Source: Acidobacteriota bacterium
GTDB lineage: Bacteria; Acidobacteriota; Vicinamibacteria; Vicinamibacterales; JAKQTR01
Reading direction: 5' to 3'
Assembly (NCBI GenBank): GCA_026393675.1
Contig: JAPKZQ010000043.1
Location: forward strand, 62,001-126,000
DNA: 64,000 bases
Under the pieces are notes generated by a model that saw only the letters and a list, made by a program, of their open reading frames with translations, ran no database searches and was not told the DNA's origin. Positions 17,136 through 25,675 of the stretch are shown here, one piece after another. Numbering within the stretch: the stretch's first letter is position 1; the number at the start of each line of letters is the position of its first letter. The position numbers and the translations under genes are program-made.

Positions 17136-19259
17136 TCAGTCTTTTCGTGGCTCTCCGCACTTCGCGCCACTTTTCATCTGCGTGCGGTGTTCCTCGTTCC
17201 CGTCGACGGTGATCGTATTCGAATCCTTGGAGAAACTCAATTTCCAGCCGGTGGTTTCCCGGGAGTCCGCGCACACCTTGACGGGCGCGCCGAGCATCAG
17301 GTATTTGCCGTCGTCAGCAAAGTACGTCAACCGGTCGCCTGTGGCGAAGCGCATCCCATCCTGCGTGGTGACGTTCGCATACGCCTCCACCCGATCGAGC
17401 TCGCTGCCAGACACCTTGAGGTACATCTCGATCTTGTCGGCGTGAAGATCTCCCTGCGGTCCCGATGCGTGGGCGTTGGTCGTATACGTGGCGCGGCGCT
17501 GCGCGTCCTCGTAGTGCATCGTGTCGGCCACCGCGATGCTCGACATCCGATCCACGCGCTTGGTCTTGGGGTCGGTCTGCTCGAGCATCAGCGTCGATCG
17601 GGCGTTGCCCTTCGAACTCAGGTTGCCTCTGGCATCGTCGACGGTGACGGTATCCCCGGAGATGGCCGTATCGCCCTGCCAGAGCCGCGCATCCTTCGTA
17701 TACACCGCCAGATGTTTCAGACCGTCGTACGCCAGCTGATCAGCGGTGGCGTACACCGGCTGATCCTGCTTCAACATCGCGGCACGGTGCACGGTCGCGG
17801 CCGTTCCTTTGGTCGACGCCGGCACCATCACGCTTCGCACATCCTGCTTCGCCGTCACCTGGCGCGTGTCGACTGTCATCTCGATCGTCTTGGCGTCAAT
17901 GGTCACCTGACCGTCCGAGACCCGCGGCATCCGTCCCGTCGACTCGTCATTGCCATCCAACTCGACGACGCTCCGCTTCACCAGATACCGCGCCATGCCC
18001 GACGATGACCGCAACTGGTCCTCATCAAACCGCACCCCTCCGGCGAACTTCGCCTCGTCGATATCGCCCAGCCCCGGCTGCGTGGCAAGGTCCAGCACAC
18101 GCCCGGTGACCCGCCGGATGACCGGACCAGACGCGGCTAGCCGGGTCTCGCGGTACACCACATTGCCGACGAACTTCGCCGATGTCAGCCCCTTGCCCGG
18201 CTCCCCCTTCGACGTCAGCGAACCAGCCGTGATCACCCTCTCGGGCTCCTCCTTGCTGGCCGGCAGCGTGAGCGTCATGTTGTCGCGGGCGGTCAATCCA
18301 GCAGCCGTGTTGCCGTCTGGCGAGAGGCGGATATCAATCCAGTCCGCCGTGATGCGACGTCCGCCGGCCGAGGCGTCCACCATGTCGACCGCGGCGTTGC
18401 GCGACAGGGTCGCGCCCTGCAGTGTCCGCCCATCGTCGCCGAACTCGAGGTTCACATCGTCGGCCTGCATACCCTTGACCGCGCCCGCCCCTTCGCCCAT
18501 GCCGCTGATTCGGGAATTCCCGCGCATCTCCAGAGACGTGACCTTGGCGTCGTCATCGGTCAGGTACGCCGTCGCCGTATCGCTCTCCAGCACGCGCGTG
18601 CCATTGACCAGCTTGAATCCGCGCTCGAATCTCGCGTAGTGATCGCCGCGTGCCAGACTGGCCGCTCCCGCGTCGATCGTCGTCACAGCGCCGCCCGCCT
18701 TCTCCGGTGCCATCTTCAGCACCGCGCTCTCGAGGAACCAGATGACCTCACGATTCCGGTCGTACGTCATCCCGGTCGACGATCCGGACAGCCGGTTCCG
18801 CCTGAAGTAGAAGTGCTGGGGCGCCCTGAGCACACCCTCCTTCTGATTGAACGAGGCTTCGTCGGTCTGCGCCACCAGTCCATCGCTCGACGTCCATTCG
18901 ATGGCTCCGCGCATCACGAGTTGTTCCCGGTTCGGACCAGCCTCGGCTTCGTTCCCCTTGAGCCGGAAGTCGCGCCCGTCGCGCTGAGGCACAAACACGC
19001 GTGGGGCGACCAATTTCTGGCGGCCGTCCTCGTAGGTGAGACTATGGTCGAAATCGATCTGATAATTCTCCTGTTGGGCGCCCAGGCTCCGCACCGACCC
19101 CTTCGTGACTTCAGCGATGGCCGTGCGGTCGAGGCGGCCTACACTCTGCGTATTCACGACGGGCGGCTTCGACCCGCGAATCGCAAAGAAGAGGACCGCG
19201 GCAAAGCCCACGCCGAACACGGCGATGGCTGCACGAAGCCATTGTTGCCATCGACTCAT
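17136..19259 (-). CDS. fused LptC-LptA lipopolysaccharide transport protein
   Basis: A 707-residue protein far longer than LptC (about 190) or LptA (about 180). It starts with a membrane anchor (about 9-27, AIAVFGVGFAAVLFFAI) followed by an LptC-like beta-jellyroll (about 40-200). A chain of OstA/LptA-like beta strands then runs to the C-terminus (for example TADWIDIRLSPDGNTAAGLT, AKTIEMTVDTRQVTAKQDVR and GDLHADKIEMYLKVSG). The layout suggests one tethered polypeptide forming much of the periplasmic LPS bridge. Genes upstream (recJ, four-base overlap) and downstream (lptB, adjacent) fit. The domain limits are my reading of sequence patterns. Confidence 0.82.
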   Translation of the reverse strand: MSRWQQWLRAAIAVFGVGFAAVLFFAIRGSKPPVVNTQSVGRLDRTAIAEVTKGSVRSLGAQQENYQIDFDHSLTYEDGRQKLVAPRVFVPQRDGRDFRLKGNEAEAGPNREQLVMRGAIEWTSSDGLVAQTDEASFNQKEGVLRAPQHFYFRRNRLSGSSTGMTYDRNREVIWFLESAVLKMAPEKAGGAVTTIDAGAASLARGDHYARFERGFKLVNGTRVLESDTATAYLTDDDAKVTSLEMRGNSRISGMGEGAGAVKGMQADDVNLEFGDDGRTLQGATLSRNAAVDMVDASAGGRRITADWIDIRLSPDGNTAAGLTARDNMTLTLPASKEEPERVITAGSLTSKGEPGKGLTSAKFVGNVVYRETRLAASGPVIRRVTGRVLDLATQPGLGDIDEAKFAGGVRFDEDQLRSSSGMARYLVKRSVVELDGNDESTGRMPRVSDGQVTIDAKTIEMTVDTRQVTAKQDVRSVMVPASTKGTAATVHRAAMLKQDQPVYATADQLAYDGLKHLAVYTKDARLWQGDTAISGDTVTVDDARGNLSSKGNARSTLMLEQTDPKTKRVDRMSSIAVADTMHYEDAQRRATYTTNAHASGPQGDLHADKIEMYLKVSGSELDRVEAYANVTTQDGMRFATGDRLTYFADDGKYLMLGAPVKVCADSRETTGWKLSFSKDSNTITVDGNEEHRTQMKSGAKCGEPRKD

Positions 19260-20983
19260 CGGTCGCCTCGTTCGGCCGCCCGCACATCCGCCAACGACAC
19301 TTCGATCCGGGTGGTCCCGTTGAACGTATTCTGCTCGACCGAGAACGCCACGTCCAGTGCCGCACGGGCCTGTTCGATTTCAGATGCCCGCTCCGCGCTG
19401 CGCCAGAACACGCCGCGAAGTGCCACGCCATCCTGACGCAGACTCAGGCTCAGGTGTCGGTCCTTCAGCCGGCGGGGACCATCAGCCACCACGACGTCGC
19501 GCGCGCAGAAGAGCGGTTTCGCGTTGCCGGCCCCATACGGCGCCAAGGCCGACAGCGCCTCCACCAGGCCCGCGTTGATCTCCGGAAACCGCAACGCCGC
19601 GTCGAGTCTCAACCTGGGACGCACATCGTCAGGCCCGAGGCGCTCGTCGGCCCACCCGGTCACCGCCTGTCGAAACGCCTTGATCTTCCCCGACTCCATG
19701 GTCAGACCGGCCGCCGCGCGATGCCCTCCGAACTTCTCGAGAAATCCGGCGTGCGCCTCGAGCGCGCCGAGCATGTCGAATCCCGGAATACTCCGGCACG
19801 ACCCATGGGCAGCGTCCCCATCAATGGATATGACGATGGACGGCCGGTGAAAGACGTCGACCAGCTTCGACGCCACGATACCGATGACGCCGCGATGCCA
19901 CCCGTCCCCGGCGACCACGAGCACCGAACGCGCACCGATATCCGGATCGTTTTCCACCAGGCGCCGCGCCTCGGCGACGATGGCGCGCTCCTCCTGCTGA
20001 CGCCGTTCGTTCTCGTGGTTGAGTTGCGAAGCCAGCTCGCGCGCCTCGGCGGCCTCGCTCTCGGCAGACGCCAGCAGCAGGCGCATGGCGATGTCCGGCG
20101 TGCTCATGCGGCCGGCGGCGTTGATCCGCGGCGCAATCATGAACGCCACGTGATAGCTGTCGATGGTCTTGCCCGTCAGTCCCGACGCCTCGATCAGCGC
20201 CCGCAGGCCGACCTTGTTGGGGCCGCGCGACAACGCCTCGAGTCCGAGCTTGGCAATCACCCGGTTCTCACCAACCAGCGGGACCACATCAGCCAGGGTC
20301 CCGATCGCGGCAATCTTCACGCACGCGGGCAGCCACCGATCGTGCCCGGTTCGCGCGCACAGCGCCTGCACCAGTTTCAGCGCGACACCGACACCGGCCA
20401 GGTTCTTGTCGGGATACGTGCACGACGGTTGCCTGGGATTGATGATCGCCACGGCAGCCGGTAACTCATCGTCTGGCTCATGATGATCCGTGATGATCAG
20501 ATCGACGCCCAGTTCGCGCGCCCGGCGGCCCGCATCCATCCCGCGGATGCCGCAATCCACCGAGACGATGAGCCGAACGCCCTCGGCGTGGAGGCGCTCG
20601 ATCGCCGGCGTATTCAGACCGTACCCGTCTCGAAGACGTTCGGGCACGAAGTGCCCCACGTTGGCGCCAAGCATATCGAGCGTCCGGCGCAGGATGACGG
20701 TGGAGGTGATGCCGTCGACGTCGTAGTCGCCGTGAATGACGATCCGCTCCCCGTTGGCAATGGCTCCCAGCAGGCGGTCAACCGCCGCGTGCATGCCATC
20801 CAGGCGAAACGGATCGTGGAGATGATCGAGTGAAGGATGGAGAAAACGCTCAGCCGCGTCCGGAGTCGTCAGGCCACGCAGACACAGCAGCCGGGCGAGC
20901 ACTGGCGATATCCCGAGGGCCTCGGTCAACAGGCGAACCGGCGCATCCTCGCAAGAGAGTTCCTCCCAGACGTAGGACACCAT
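19256..20983 (-). CDS. recJ: single-stranded-DNA-specific exonuclease RecJ
   Basis: A 575-residue 5'-3' ssDNA exonuclease of the DHH family. The DHH-domain motifs are present: VIHGDYDVDGITSTVIL (motif I), SVDCGIRG and LIITDHHEPDDELP (the DHH triad reads DHH in ITDHHE). The DHHA1 part has GGHRAAAGLTM, and an OB-fold C-terminus follows. The frame is open to 21106, but the ATG at 20983 (MVSYVWEEL) fits the family and overlaps the accA stop as TGATG. Confidence 0.95.
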   Translation of the reverse strand: MVSYVWEELSCEDAPVRLLTEALGISPVLARLLCLRGLTTPDAAERFLHPSLDHLHDPFRLDGMHAAVDRLLGAIANGERIVIHGDYDVDGITSTVILRRTLDMLGANVGHFVPERLRDGYGLNTPAIERLHAEGVRLIVSVDCGIRGMDAGRRARELGVDLIITDHHEPDDELPAAVAIINPRQPSCTYPDKNLAGVGVALKLVQALCARTGHDRWLPACVKIAAIGTLADVVPLVGENRVIAKLGLEALSRGPNKVGLRALIEASGLTGKTIDSYHVAFMIAPRINAAGRMSTPDIAMRLLLASAESEAAEARELASQLNHENERRQQEERAIVAEARRLVENDPDIGARSVLVVAGDGWHRGVIGIVASKLVDVFHRPSIVISIDGDAAHGSCRSIPGFDMLGALEAHAGFLEKFGGHRAAAGLTMESGKIKAFRQAVTGWADERLGPDDVRPRLRLDAALRFPEINAGLVEALSALAPYGAGNAKPLFCARDVVVADGPRRLKDRHLSLSLRQDGVALRGVFWRSAERASEIEQARAALDVAFSVEQNTFNGTTRIEVSLADVRAAERGDR

Positions 20984-21987
20984 CAGCGGGATCGTGATTC
21001 CGGCTGAGCACCTGCAGCCACGGCGCCGTCGACGAAATCCACGCCGAGCCGTCCCATGCCGCGGAACTTGTCGTAGCGGCGGGCGAGCCGTTCCTCCGAT
21101 GACCATCCGCTGATCTCGGTCAACGTCCGCATGATCGCCCCATCAAGCAGTTCGGCGGCCTCCGCGGGATTCTGATGGGCCCCGCCGAGCGGTTCGGGCA
21201 CGATCTCGTCCACGATCCCGAGACCGATGAGGTCCGGCGCCGTGAGCTTGAGCGCCTGGGCCGCCTCGACCTTCCGTGCGGAGTCCCGCCACAGGATGGC
21301 CGAGCAGCCTTCCGGCGGAATGACGCTGTAGATGGCGAACTGCTGGATGATCACGCGGTCGCCGATCGCAATCCCCAGCGCGCCGCCGCTGCCGCCCTCG
21401 CCGCATATCGCGATCACGATGGGTACGTCGAGCACGGCCATCTCCCGGAGGTTGTACGCGATGGCCTCGGCCACGCCCCGCTCTTCGGATTCGATCCCGG
21501 GAAAGGCCGCCGGCGTGTCCACGAACACGATCACCGGCCGGGCGAACTTCTCGGCCATCCGCATCGTCCGGATGGCCTTGCGATAGCCTTCCGGCCGCGC
21601 ATACCCGAAGTTACGCACGATCTTTTCCTTCGTCGTGCCGCCTTTCTGGTGCCCGACCACGAGCACGTGCTGACCGTGATACCTGGCCGACCCACAGACA
21701 ATGGCCTTGTCGTCGGCGAAACGACGATCGCCGTGGATTTCGGTAAAATCCGTAAAGAGACTCTCGATGTAATCCAACGTGCCGGGCCGGCCGGCGTGCC
21801 GGGCCACCAGCACACATTGCCAGGGCGTCAGGTTCGCGAAGATCTCGGCCCGCAGGCTCTCGGCGCGCCCCTTGAGCCGATCAATATCCTCGCCGCGTCT
21901 CTCGGTGCGCGGCATCAGGCTCAGCGCTTCGATCTCCTTCAGGAGGATCCCGACGGGTTCTTCGAATTCCAGCAGCTCAACAGCCAT
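20983..21987 (-). CDS. accA: acetyl-CoA carboxylase carboxyltransferase subunit alpha
   Basis: A 334-residue AccA that with AccD moves the carboxyl group from biotin to acetyl-CoA, the first step of fatty-acid synthesis. It begins with the coiled segment LEFEEPVGILLKEIEAL and contains TPWQCVLVARHAGRP, FTEIHGDRRFADDKAIV, the oxyanion-hole glycines in ICGEGGSGGALGIAIGDRV and SVIPPEGCSAILWRD. accD is not in the window. It follows dnaE by 21 bases. Confidence 0.96.
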   Translation of the reverse strand: MAVELLEFEEPVGILLKEIEALSLMPRTERRGEDIDRLKGRAESLRAEIFANLTPWQCVLVARHAGRPGTLDYIESLFTDFTEIHGDRRFADDKAIVCGSARYHGQHVLVVGHQKGGTTKEKIVRNFGYARPEGYRKAIRTMRMAEKFARPVIVFVDTPAAFPGIESEERGVAEAIAYNLREMAVLDVPIVIAICGEGGSGGALGIAIGDRVIIQQFAIYSVIPPEGCSAILWRDSARKVEAAQALKLTAPDLIGLGIVDEIVPEPLGGAHQNPAEAAELLDGAIMRTLTEISGWSSEERLARRYDKFRGMGRLGVDFVDGAVAAGAQPESRSR

Positions 21988-22008
21988 GACACTCCCCCAG
22001 GTGAGATC

Positions 22009-25000
22009 CTACCGCAGCGTGACCGTGCCCGGACCGCAGATCCGCTCGAGGTCGGCCACCAGGGCGTCCGAGGGTCGGACGCGCATCTGCCCCGACAGTT
22101 CGGCGCGCACCCGAAGATCGCGCTCGCCAGAGAGCACGTCGATCTCCAGGGCGACCCGGCACTCGCCCTTGTGACGCGCCAGGACATCCGACACGCTGCC
22201 CAACACGCGCTTGTCGTTGGCCGACGCCGCCAGACGAATCACGACTTGCTGTGTGACCTGCGCCCGCACAACTTCGATCGGCTGAATCTCAGAGGCGAGA
22301 ATCCGCATCGTCTCGTCGTCTCGCTCGAACCGGCCCCGAACGAGCACGACGGCGTCATTTTGCAAGAGCGCCGCGGCCTTGCTGAACGCGTCCGGGAAGA
22401 CCACCACCTCGATGGTCCCGTGCGGATCGTCCAGCATGAACGCCGCCATCCGGTCGCCCTTCTTCGTCTTGAGGGGACGCAGGGCGGCCACGATCCCGCC
22501 AACCGCCACGTCTTCGGAGGTACGGTGTGTCGCACCCGGGCCATCCGGCCCGTGTTCGTCATCGTCCTGCGCCTCAGGTTTCTCCTGCGCCGCAGTCAGT
22601 TCGCCGATGGTCCGGGCCCCGAACGTCCTGAGATCGTCGGCAAAGCGATCGATCGGGTGCCCACTCAAGTACAAGCCGAGGGCCTCTTTCTCGTAGGCCA
22701 GTTGCTGAGCATCGCTCCAGGGCGACGCGGCCGGCAGCGGAACAACGGTGTCTCCGCCAGCCTGTCCGTCGCCGCCGCCAAACAACTGCGTCTGCCCCTT
22801 GTCCCGATCGCGCTGATGCCGACTGCCGTACTCGACGGCGGCATCGAGCGCCGCTATCAGGCGGGGCCTGAACACGTGCGGCCGCTCGGTCGGCGCCGCC
22901 CCACCAAGCCCGGCCAGCGAATCGAACGCCCCTGCCTTCGCCAGACTCTCGAACACCCGCTTGTTGACGAGGCGCAGGTCGACGTCTTCACACAGGCGGT
23001 GCAGTGACTGGATCCGCCCCTGCTGTGTGCGAACCTGCAGCAGAGAGGCGATCGCGCCTTCGCCGACGTTCTTGACCGCGCCCAAGCCGAAGCGGACACC
23101 GGCAGGCGTCACCGTGAACGCCAGGTTGCTCTCGTTGATATCTGGAGGCAGGATGGGCACGCCCAGCTCGCGGCACTCGTGCAGGTAGGTGGCGAGTTTT
23201 GCCGTGTTCTGCGACTCGATGGTCAGCAGCGCCGCCATGAAGTGTTGAGGATAGGTCGCCTTCAAGTAGGCCGTGTGGTACGCCAACAGCGCGTACGTCG
23301 TGGAATGCGACTTGTTGAAGCCGTAGCCGGCAAACTGCTGGATGAGGTCGAAGACGCGAGTCGCTTTCTTTTCGGCGATGCCGCGCTCGATCGCCCGCGT
23401 CGTGAAGGCCTCCCGCTGGGCCTCCATCAGCGCGAGGTCCTTCTTCCCCATGGCCTTGCGCAGCAGGTCGGCCTGGCCCAGACTGAACCCGGCCAACTCG
23501 CTGGCGACCAGCATGACCTGCTCCTGATAGGCCATGACCCCGTACGTTTCCTTCAGGATGGGCTCGAGCTGGGGCAGCTCGTATTTGATCTCGACACGCC
23601 CGTGCTTGCGGGCGATGAAATCGTCGATCATGCCGCCTTTGATCGGACCGGGGCGGTAGAGGGCGTTCAGCGCGATCAGGTCCTCGAATCGGCGCGGCTT
23701 CGCCTTCCTCAGGATATCGCGCATACCCGAGCTTTCGAACTGGAAGACGCCAAGCGTCTGACCTTCGCAGAACAGATCGAACGTGCGCGTATCCTCCAAC
23801 GGCAGCGTCTCGAGATCCAACCGCTCACCCGTCGTCGATTCGATCTGGTCCAGGGCGTCGCGGATCAAGGTGAGCGTGCTCAGGCCCAGAAAGTCGATTT
23901 TCAGCAGGCCGATCCGCTCGATCTCCTTCATCCCCCACTGCGTGGTGATTTCGTCGCGGGCGCCCTTGTAGAGCGGAGCAAACTCGGTCACCGGTCGCGG
24001 TGTGATCACGACCCCCGCTGCGTGCACCGAGGCGTGCCGCGCTATGCCTTCGAGCCGCTTCGCGACGCCGAGCAGTTCCGACACCCGCGTGTCATTGCGC
24101 TCGAGGTCGCGCAGCGCCGGGTTCTCCTCGAGCGCCTTGTCCAGGGTCATCTCGAGCACCGCCGGGATCTGCTTGGCGACCCGGTCCACCTCGGCGTACG
24201 ACATGTCCAGCACACGGCCGACGTCGCGCACCACGGCCTTGGCCCTCATCGTGCCGAAGGTGATGATTTGCGCCACGTTCTCCCGGCCGTACTTGCGGGT
24301 CACGTACTCGATCACCTCGCCGCGCCGCCGTTCGCAGAAGTCGATGTCGATATCCGGAAGCGAGACGCGCTCCGGATTGAGGAAGCGCTCGAACAGCAGG
24401 TCGTACTGCAGCGGATCGATGTCGGTGATCTTCAGGCAATACGCCACCAGACTGCCGGCGGCCGATCCCCGGCCGGGTCCCACCGGGATGCCCTGCTCGC
24501 GGGCGTAGCGGATGAAGTCCCACACGATCAGGAAGTACCCGGGATACTTCATCCGCTTGATGACATCGACTTCGTATTGCAGTCGGGCGCGGTACTCCTC
24601 GATCGAGTGCCTCAGCCGCCCCTGCGCCGCCAGGGCCTGTAGACGCGGGAGGCGCACCTCGAAGCCTTCCCGCAATATGTGATCGAAGTAGCCTTCCACC
24701 GAATACGTGTCGGGCACCTGAAAGTTCGGCAGGTGCGGCCCGGCGTCGCTGAGGTCGACGTTGCACCGCTCGGCGATCTCGACGGTCCGACGCATCGCAT
24801 CCGGATAGTCCCCGAACACCGCCGCCATCTCCTCCGGGGTCTTCAGGAAGAACTGGTCGCCGAAGTACTTCAGGCGCCCCGCGTCGTTGACCGACTTGCC
24901 GGTGCCGATACAGAGCAGGATGTCGTGAGGCTTGAAATCTTCCTGCCGCAGGTAGTGCACATCATTGGTGCAGACCAGCGGCACGCCGATATCGCGCGAA

Positions 25001-25578
25001 ATCTCGACGAGGCCCCGATTGACGCCTACCTGATCGGGCAGCCCTTGGTTCTGCATTTCGAGGAAGAAATTGCCCGGCCCGAGCAGGTCCCGATAGGTCG
25101 CCGCCGCGTCGGTCGCCCGCTGCATCTGATCGGCCCGCAGGTGACTTGGCACCTCCCCCTTGAGACAACTGCTGAGGCCGATGATGCCCTTCGCGTGCCG
25201 GGCCAGCAGGTCCTTGTCGATTCTCGGCCGGTAGTAGAACCCTTCCGTGTAGCCGGACGAGACCAGTGTGATGAGATTGCGAAAGCCCTCGTTGGTCTCG
25301 GCGAGCAGTACCAGATGGTTGGCCGTCTCACCGATCGCGCCGCTCTTGGTCAGGCGACTGCCAGGCGCGACATACACCTCGCATCCCAGAATCGGCTTGA
25401 TGCCGTGCGCGCGAGCCTTGTCGTGGAACGAAATCGCCGAGAACAGGTTCCCGTGCTCGGTGACGGCCAGCGCCGGCATCTTGAACCGTTCGGCCAGGCC
25501 GAGCAGTTCCTCGATGCGGCACGCCCCGTCGAGCAGCGAGTACTCCGTGTGCAGGTGCAGATGAACGAACTCGGCCAT
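22009..25578 (-). CDS. dnaE: DNA polymerase III subunit alpha
   Basis: A 1189-residue replicative polymerase. An N-terminal PHP domain (FVHLHLHTEYSLLDGACR, about 3-20 on) is followed by palm, thumb and fingers with the catalytic acids in SLPDIDIDFCERRRGEVIEY. A helix-hairpin-helix and an OB-fold domain (about 1000-1110; VGGIVAALRPLKTKKGDRM) come before the C-terminal tau-binding region. Length matches DnaE1. I chose the ATG at 25578 because GGGAG is eight bases upstream; an ATG at 25593 has no such site. It is the first gene of the 16-kb minus-strand cluster. Confidence 0.96.
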   Translation of the reverse strand: MAEFVHLHLHTEYSLLDGACRIEELLGLAERFKMPALAVTEHGNLFSAISFHDKARAHGIKPILGCEVYVAPGSRLTKSGAIGETANHLVLLAETNEGFRNLITLVSSGYTEGFYYRPRIDKDLLARHAKGIIGLSSCLKGEVPSHLRADQMQRATDAAATYRDLLGPGNFFLEMQNQGLPDQVGVNRGLVEISRDIGVPLVCTNDVHYLRQEDFKPHDILLCIGTGKSVNDAGRLKYFGDQFFLKTPEEMAAVFGDYPDAMRRTVEIAERCNVDLSDAGPHLPNFQVPDTYSVEGYFDHILREGFEVRLPRLQALAAQGRLRHSIEEYRARLQYEVDVIKRMKYPGYFLIVWDFIRYAREQGIPVGPGRGSAAGSLVAYCLKITDIDPLQYDLLFERFLNPERVSLPDIDIDFCERRRGEVIEYVTRKYGRENVAQIITFGTMRAKAVVRDVGRVLDMSYAEVDRVAKQIPAVLEMTLDKALEENPALRDLERNDTRVSELLGVAKRLEGIARHASVHAAGVVITPRPVTEFAPLYKGARDEITTQWGMKEIERIGLLKIDFLGLSTLTLIRDALDQIESTTGERLDLETLPLEDTRTFDLFCEGQTLGVFQFESSGMRDILRKAKPRRFEDLIALNALYRPGPIKGGMIDDFIARKHGRVEIKYELPQLEPILKETYGVMAYQEQVMLVASELAGFSLGQADLLRKAMGKKDLALMEAQREAFTTRAIERGIAEKKATRVFDLIQQFAGYGFNKSHSTTYALLAYHTAYLKATYPQHFMAALLTIESQNTAKLATYLHECRELGVPILPPDINESNLAFTVTPAGVRFGLGAVKNVGEGAIASLLQVRTQQGRIQSLHRLCEDVDLRLVNKRVFESLAKAGAFDSLAGLGGAAPTERPHVFRPRLIAALDAAVEYGSRHQRDRDKGQTQLFGGGDGQAGGDTVVPLPAASPWSDAQQLAYEKEALGLYLSGHPIDRFADDLRTFGARTIGELTAAQEKPEAQDDDEHGPDGPGATHRTSEDVAVGGIVAALRPLKTKKGDRMAAFMLDDPHGTIEVVVFPDAFSKAAALLQNDAVVLVRGRFERDDETMRILASEIQPIEVVRAQVTQQVVIRLAASANDKRVLGSVSDVLARHKGECRVALEIDVLSGERDLRVRAELSGQMRVRPSDALVADLERICGPGTVTLR

Positions 25579-25652
25579 GTCACTCCCAGCCACAACGCGA
25601 CGACACTGCGCCCCGGTGGGTCGACAGCCGTCGGGCTCTGGGGCTTTGACGT

Positions 25653-25658
25653 ATTATA
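25653..25658 (-). promoter_or_regulatory. consensus -10 box upstream of dnaE
   Basis: TATAAT on the minus strand, about 75 bases before the dnaE ATG. No good -35 box stands at the usual distance, so either an activator or a weak -35 (GTCATT, 16-base spacer) would be needed. It lies in the space shared with the divergent gene at 25676. Confidence 0.45.
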
Positions 25659-25675
25659 CCGGTGTGGTGCGACCA

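Noticed and set aside
14577-18008. A very long open frame on the plus strand opposite rpoN, lptB and the lptC/A gene
   Set aside because: It mirrors real genes with clear motifs on the other strand; its translation is Arg/His/Leu-rich without any recognisable domain, a common product of GC-rich antisense DNA.
21175-23007. A 610-codon plus-strand frame across accA and dnaE
   Set aside because: It spans the ends of two certain genes on the minus strand and shows no domain pattern.
25621-25660. A sigma70 promoter on the plus strand for the propeller gene using TCGACA and TATTAT
   Set aside because: The spacer is 25 bases, far outside the usual range; the minus-strand TATAAT fits better as a dnaE element.
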